The notes beneath the pieces are model-generated. The model had not been told where the DNA came from. It worked only from the letters and a program-made list of their open reading frames with translations, and searched no databases. The translations under genes were made by a program, and so were the position numbers. DNA of 6,268 bases, taken from contig JAGHSH010000225.1 of NCBI GenBank assembly GCA_018065965.1, positions 1 to 6,268 on the forward strand. Reading direction: 5' to 3'. Positions 4,966 to 6,268 of this stretch are shown piece after piece (position 1 is the first letter of the stretch; every line of letters starts with the position of its first letter). Source of the DNA: Candidatus Apopatocola equi (GTDB lineage: Bacteria; Bacillota; Clostridia; Oscillospirales; Oscillospiraceae).

Positions 4966-5945
4966 CAAAAGCCGAGAGAGTCGGCAATGGCTGTATAGAA
5001 GCGGAAGGCGGTGGGCAGGGTGAGCGCCTGCCGTTCCTCCCGGGTGAACCAGCGGTAATCCCCCTCCGGGGCGTCGCGGAGTATATAGCCCTTCATGTGC
5101 CATTCCACATGGGTGAAGATATGCACGGCCTCCCCGCAGAATTCGGCGTTTTCCGGTACCTCTCCGTCGGGGAACTCCCAAAGCCCGGCCAGCAGTCCCT
5201 TCTCCGGCCGTTTCCGGAGGGCAATGCGGTTTCCGCGCAGCAGCAGGAGTACGTTCCGCGCCTCGATGCGGCGGGGCTTTTTTTCACCCATGACCGGATA
5301 AAGCTCCGTTTCGCCCCGGGCGTTGGCCTCGCAGAGGGTCTGCAGCGGACACGCGGCGCAGCGAGGCGCTCCGGGCAGGCAGACAGTCTCTCCCAGCTCC
5401 ATGAGCGCGGAGGTGAAATCCCCGCAGTGCCCGGCCGGATAGAGTTCGGCCAGCTCCCGGGCCACGGCCTTTCGGTGGGAGGTATCGCTGACGGGGGTGG
5501 AGTCGGCGGTCAGGCGGGCGTGGACGCGGAGCACATTGCCGTCCACGGCGGCAGCGGGCAGGTCAAAGGCGATGGAGGCAATGGCTCCCGCCGTATAGTC
5601 CCCGATGCCCGGCAGAGCGCGGAGCGCCTTCACATCGGCGGGAAAGCGGCCGCCGTAACGGCTGACCACCTCTTTGGCGCACTTGTGAAGATTTCGGGCG
5701 CGGGAATAATAACCAAGACCCTCCCAGAGCTTCAGCAGGGCCTCCTCCGGGGCGGCGGCAAGCGCCTCCACAGTAGGAAAGGCGGTCATGAACCTTTCGT
5801 AATAGCCCATGACCGCCTGGATCCGGGTCTGCTGCAGCATGATCTCGGATACCCACACCCGGTAGGCATCGCGGCTTTCACGCCAGGGCAAAGCCCGCTT
5901 ATTTTTGCCGTACCACTCCAGCAGGGGAGCGGTGAGATCAATCAT
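4965..5945 (-). CDS. mutY: A/G-specific adenine DNA glycosylase
   Basis: A 326-residue base-excision-repair enzyme that removes adenine mispaired with 8-oxoguanine. Catalytic E34 sits in SEIMLQQT (33-40), the helix-hairpin-helix in LPGIGDYTAG (111-120), and the catalytic Asp is D135 in AVDGN; the E-to-D spacing of 101 equals that of E. coli MutY (E37/D138). The [4Fe-4S] loop is complete: C189-x6-C196-x2-C199-x5-C205. The C-terminal third is the NUDIX-like 8-oxoG recognition domain (LRKRPEKGLLAGLWEFPDGE, 243-262), with FTH at 277-279 matching the F-S-H recognition loop of the Geobacillus enzyme (Thr for Ser). The start ATG overlaps the end of the upstream ASKHA gene by 8 nt (ATGATTGA), there is no clear ribosome site, and translation is probably coupled. 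Length is at the short end for the family, but no domain is missing. Confidence 0.97.
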   Translation of the reverse strand: MIDLTAPLLEWYGKNKRALPWRESRDAYRVWVSEIMLQQTRIQAVMGYYERFMTAFPTVEALAAAPEEALLKLWEGLGYYSRARNLHKCAKEVVSRYGGRFPADVKALRALPGIGDYTAGAIASIAFDLPAAAVDGNVLRVHARLTADSTPVSDTSHRKAVARELAELYPAGHCGDFTSALMELGETVCLPGAPRCAACPLQTLCEANARGETELYPVMGEKKPRRIEARNVLLLLRGNRIALRKRPEKGLLAGLWEFPDGEVPENAEFCGEAVHIFTHVEWHMKGYILRDAPEGDYRWFTREERQALTLPTAFRFYTAIADSLGF

Positions 5946-6268
5946 CGTCGTCCGTGTCGAAAGCCATGCAGTCCACGTAGAAGTCGCGGAACAGCTTGTC
6001 GCCGGAGAGCTCGAAGTAGACGCAGCGGCGGTTCAGCTCGGCGATCTGCTCGCGGCCCCACTCCGTGAGAGCCAGAGAAGCGCCGGCACCGGCAGCGTTG
6101 CCCACGTGTGCGATCTTGTCCAGAGAAACCTCGGGCAGCAGACCGATGTGCAGAGCGGAGGCGGCGTCCATGTAGGAGCCGAAGCCGCCGGCAATGACCA
6201 GCTTGGTGATCTCCTCCGCCTTGTGGCCGGTGTGCGCCAGCAGCGTCTCGGCACCGGCGCGGATGGCG
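5938..6268 (-). CDS. RACo-type ASKHA-domain ATPase (corrinoid activator), C-terminal fragment
   Basis: The last 109 codons of a gene whose 5' part lies beyond the right edge; the frame is open to base 6267. The visible part begins AIRAGAETLLAHTG, followed by VIAGGFGSYMD (24-34), the adenosine-binding glycine motif, then ALHIGLLPEV (38-47) and VGNAAGAGA (55-63). This order is that of the C-terminal ASKHA domain (DUF4445 type) of reductive activators of corrinoid proteins (RACo/AcsV/RamA-like), which use ATP and an iron-sulfur centre to return inactive cob(II)amide to cob(I)amide for methyl transfer. The ferredoxin-like N-terminal domain would lie outside the window. The very C-terminus is acidic (DTDDDD). 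It overlaps mutY by 8 nt, implying co-transcription, though no functional link to DNA repair is known to me. Whether methyltransferase genes lie upstream cannot be seen. Confidence 0.87.
   Translation of the reverse strand, partial: AIRAGAETLLAHTGHKAEEITKLVIAGGFGSYMDAASALHIGLLPEVSLDKIAHVGNAAGAGASLALTEWGREQIAELNRRCVYFELSGDKLFRDFYVDCMAFDTDDDD

Noticed and set aside
5097..6068. Plus-strand open frame (323 codons) opposite mutY
   Set aside because: Antisense shadow of an unmistakable mutY; GC-rich third positions suppress stops on the opposite strand.

Overview
The window reads as chromosomal DNA from a GC-rich, low-redundancy Firmicute, most likely an Oscillospiraceae-type gut anaerobe. This is inferred from strong GGAGG ribosome binding sites, sigma-A type promoters, U-tailed hairpin terminators, GC-rich third codon positions, and a RACo/ASKHA corrinoid-activator gene typical of anaerobes using corrinoid methyltransferases. 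The taxonomic call is inference. Nothing in the window looks like a phage, transposon, CRISPR array or RNA gene.

Layout, left to right. (1) 1-267 (+): tail of a CapA-family protein, ending back to back with (2) a TatD-family metal-dependent hydrolase on the minus strand (268-1026). (3) A 140-bp divergent spacer carries a near-consensus promoter with an A-tract element, driving (4) a dicarboxylate/amino acid:cation symporter (1167-2393, +), probably for aspartate/glutamate. (5) 2394-2537 holds two terminators, one for the symporter and one for (6) gap on the minus strand (2538-3554). (7) 3555-3752 is a divergent spacer with one clear promoter for gap and another, with a perfect extended -10, for (8) a PAS/histidine-kinase-like protein (3753-4772, +) whose catalytic boxes are degraded. 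(9) 4773-4964 contains a probable remnant of a membrane-protein gene on the minus strand and a paired hairpin/terminator. (10) mutY (4965-5945, -) overlaps by 8 nt (11) the 3' end of a RACo-type ASKHA ATPase gene running off the right edge (5938-6268, -).

The genes are mostly ordinary housekeeping or transport functions in single-gene units, apart from the coupled ASKHA-mutY pair. No multi-gene novel system is visible. The points most worth a second look are the GAPDH, which lacks the usual NAD-selecting Asp and Pro, and the kinase-like protein, which lacks the phospho-acceptor His and both N-box Asn residues yet sits behind a very good promoter.
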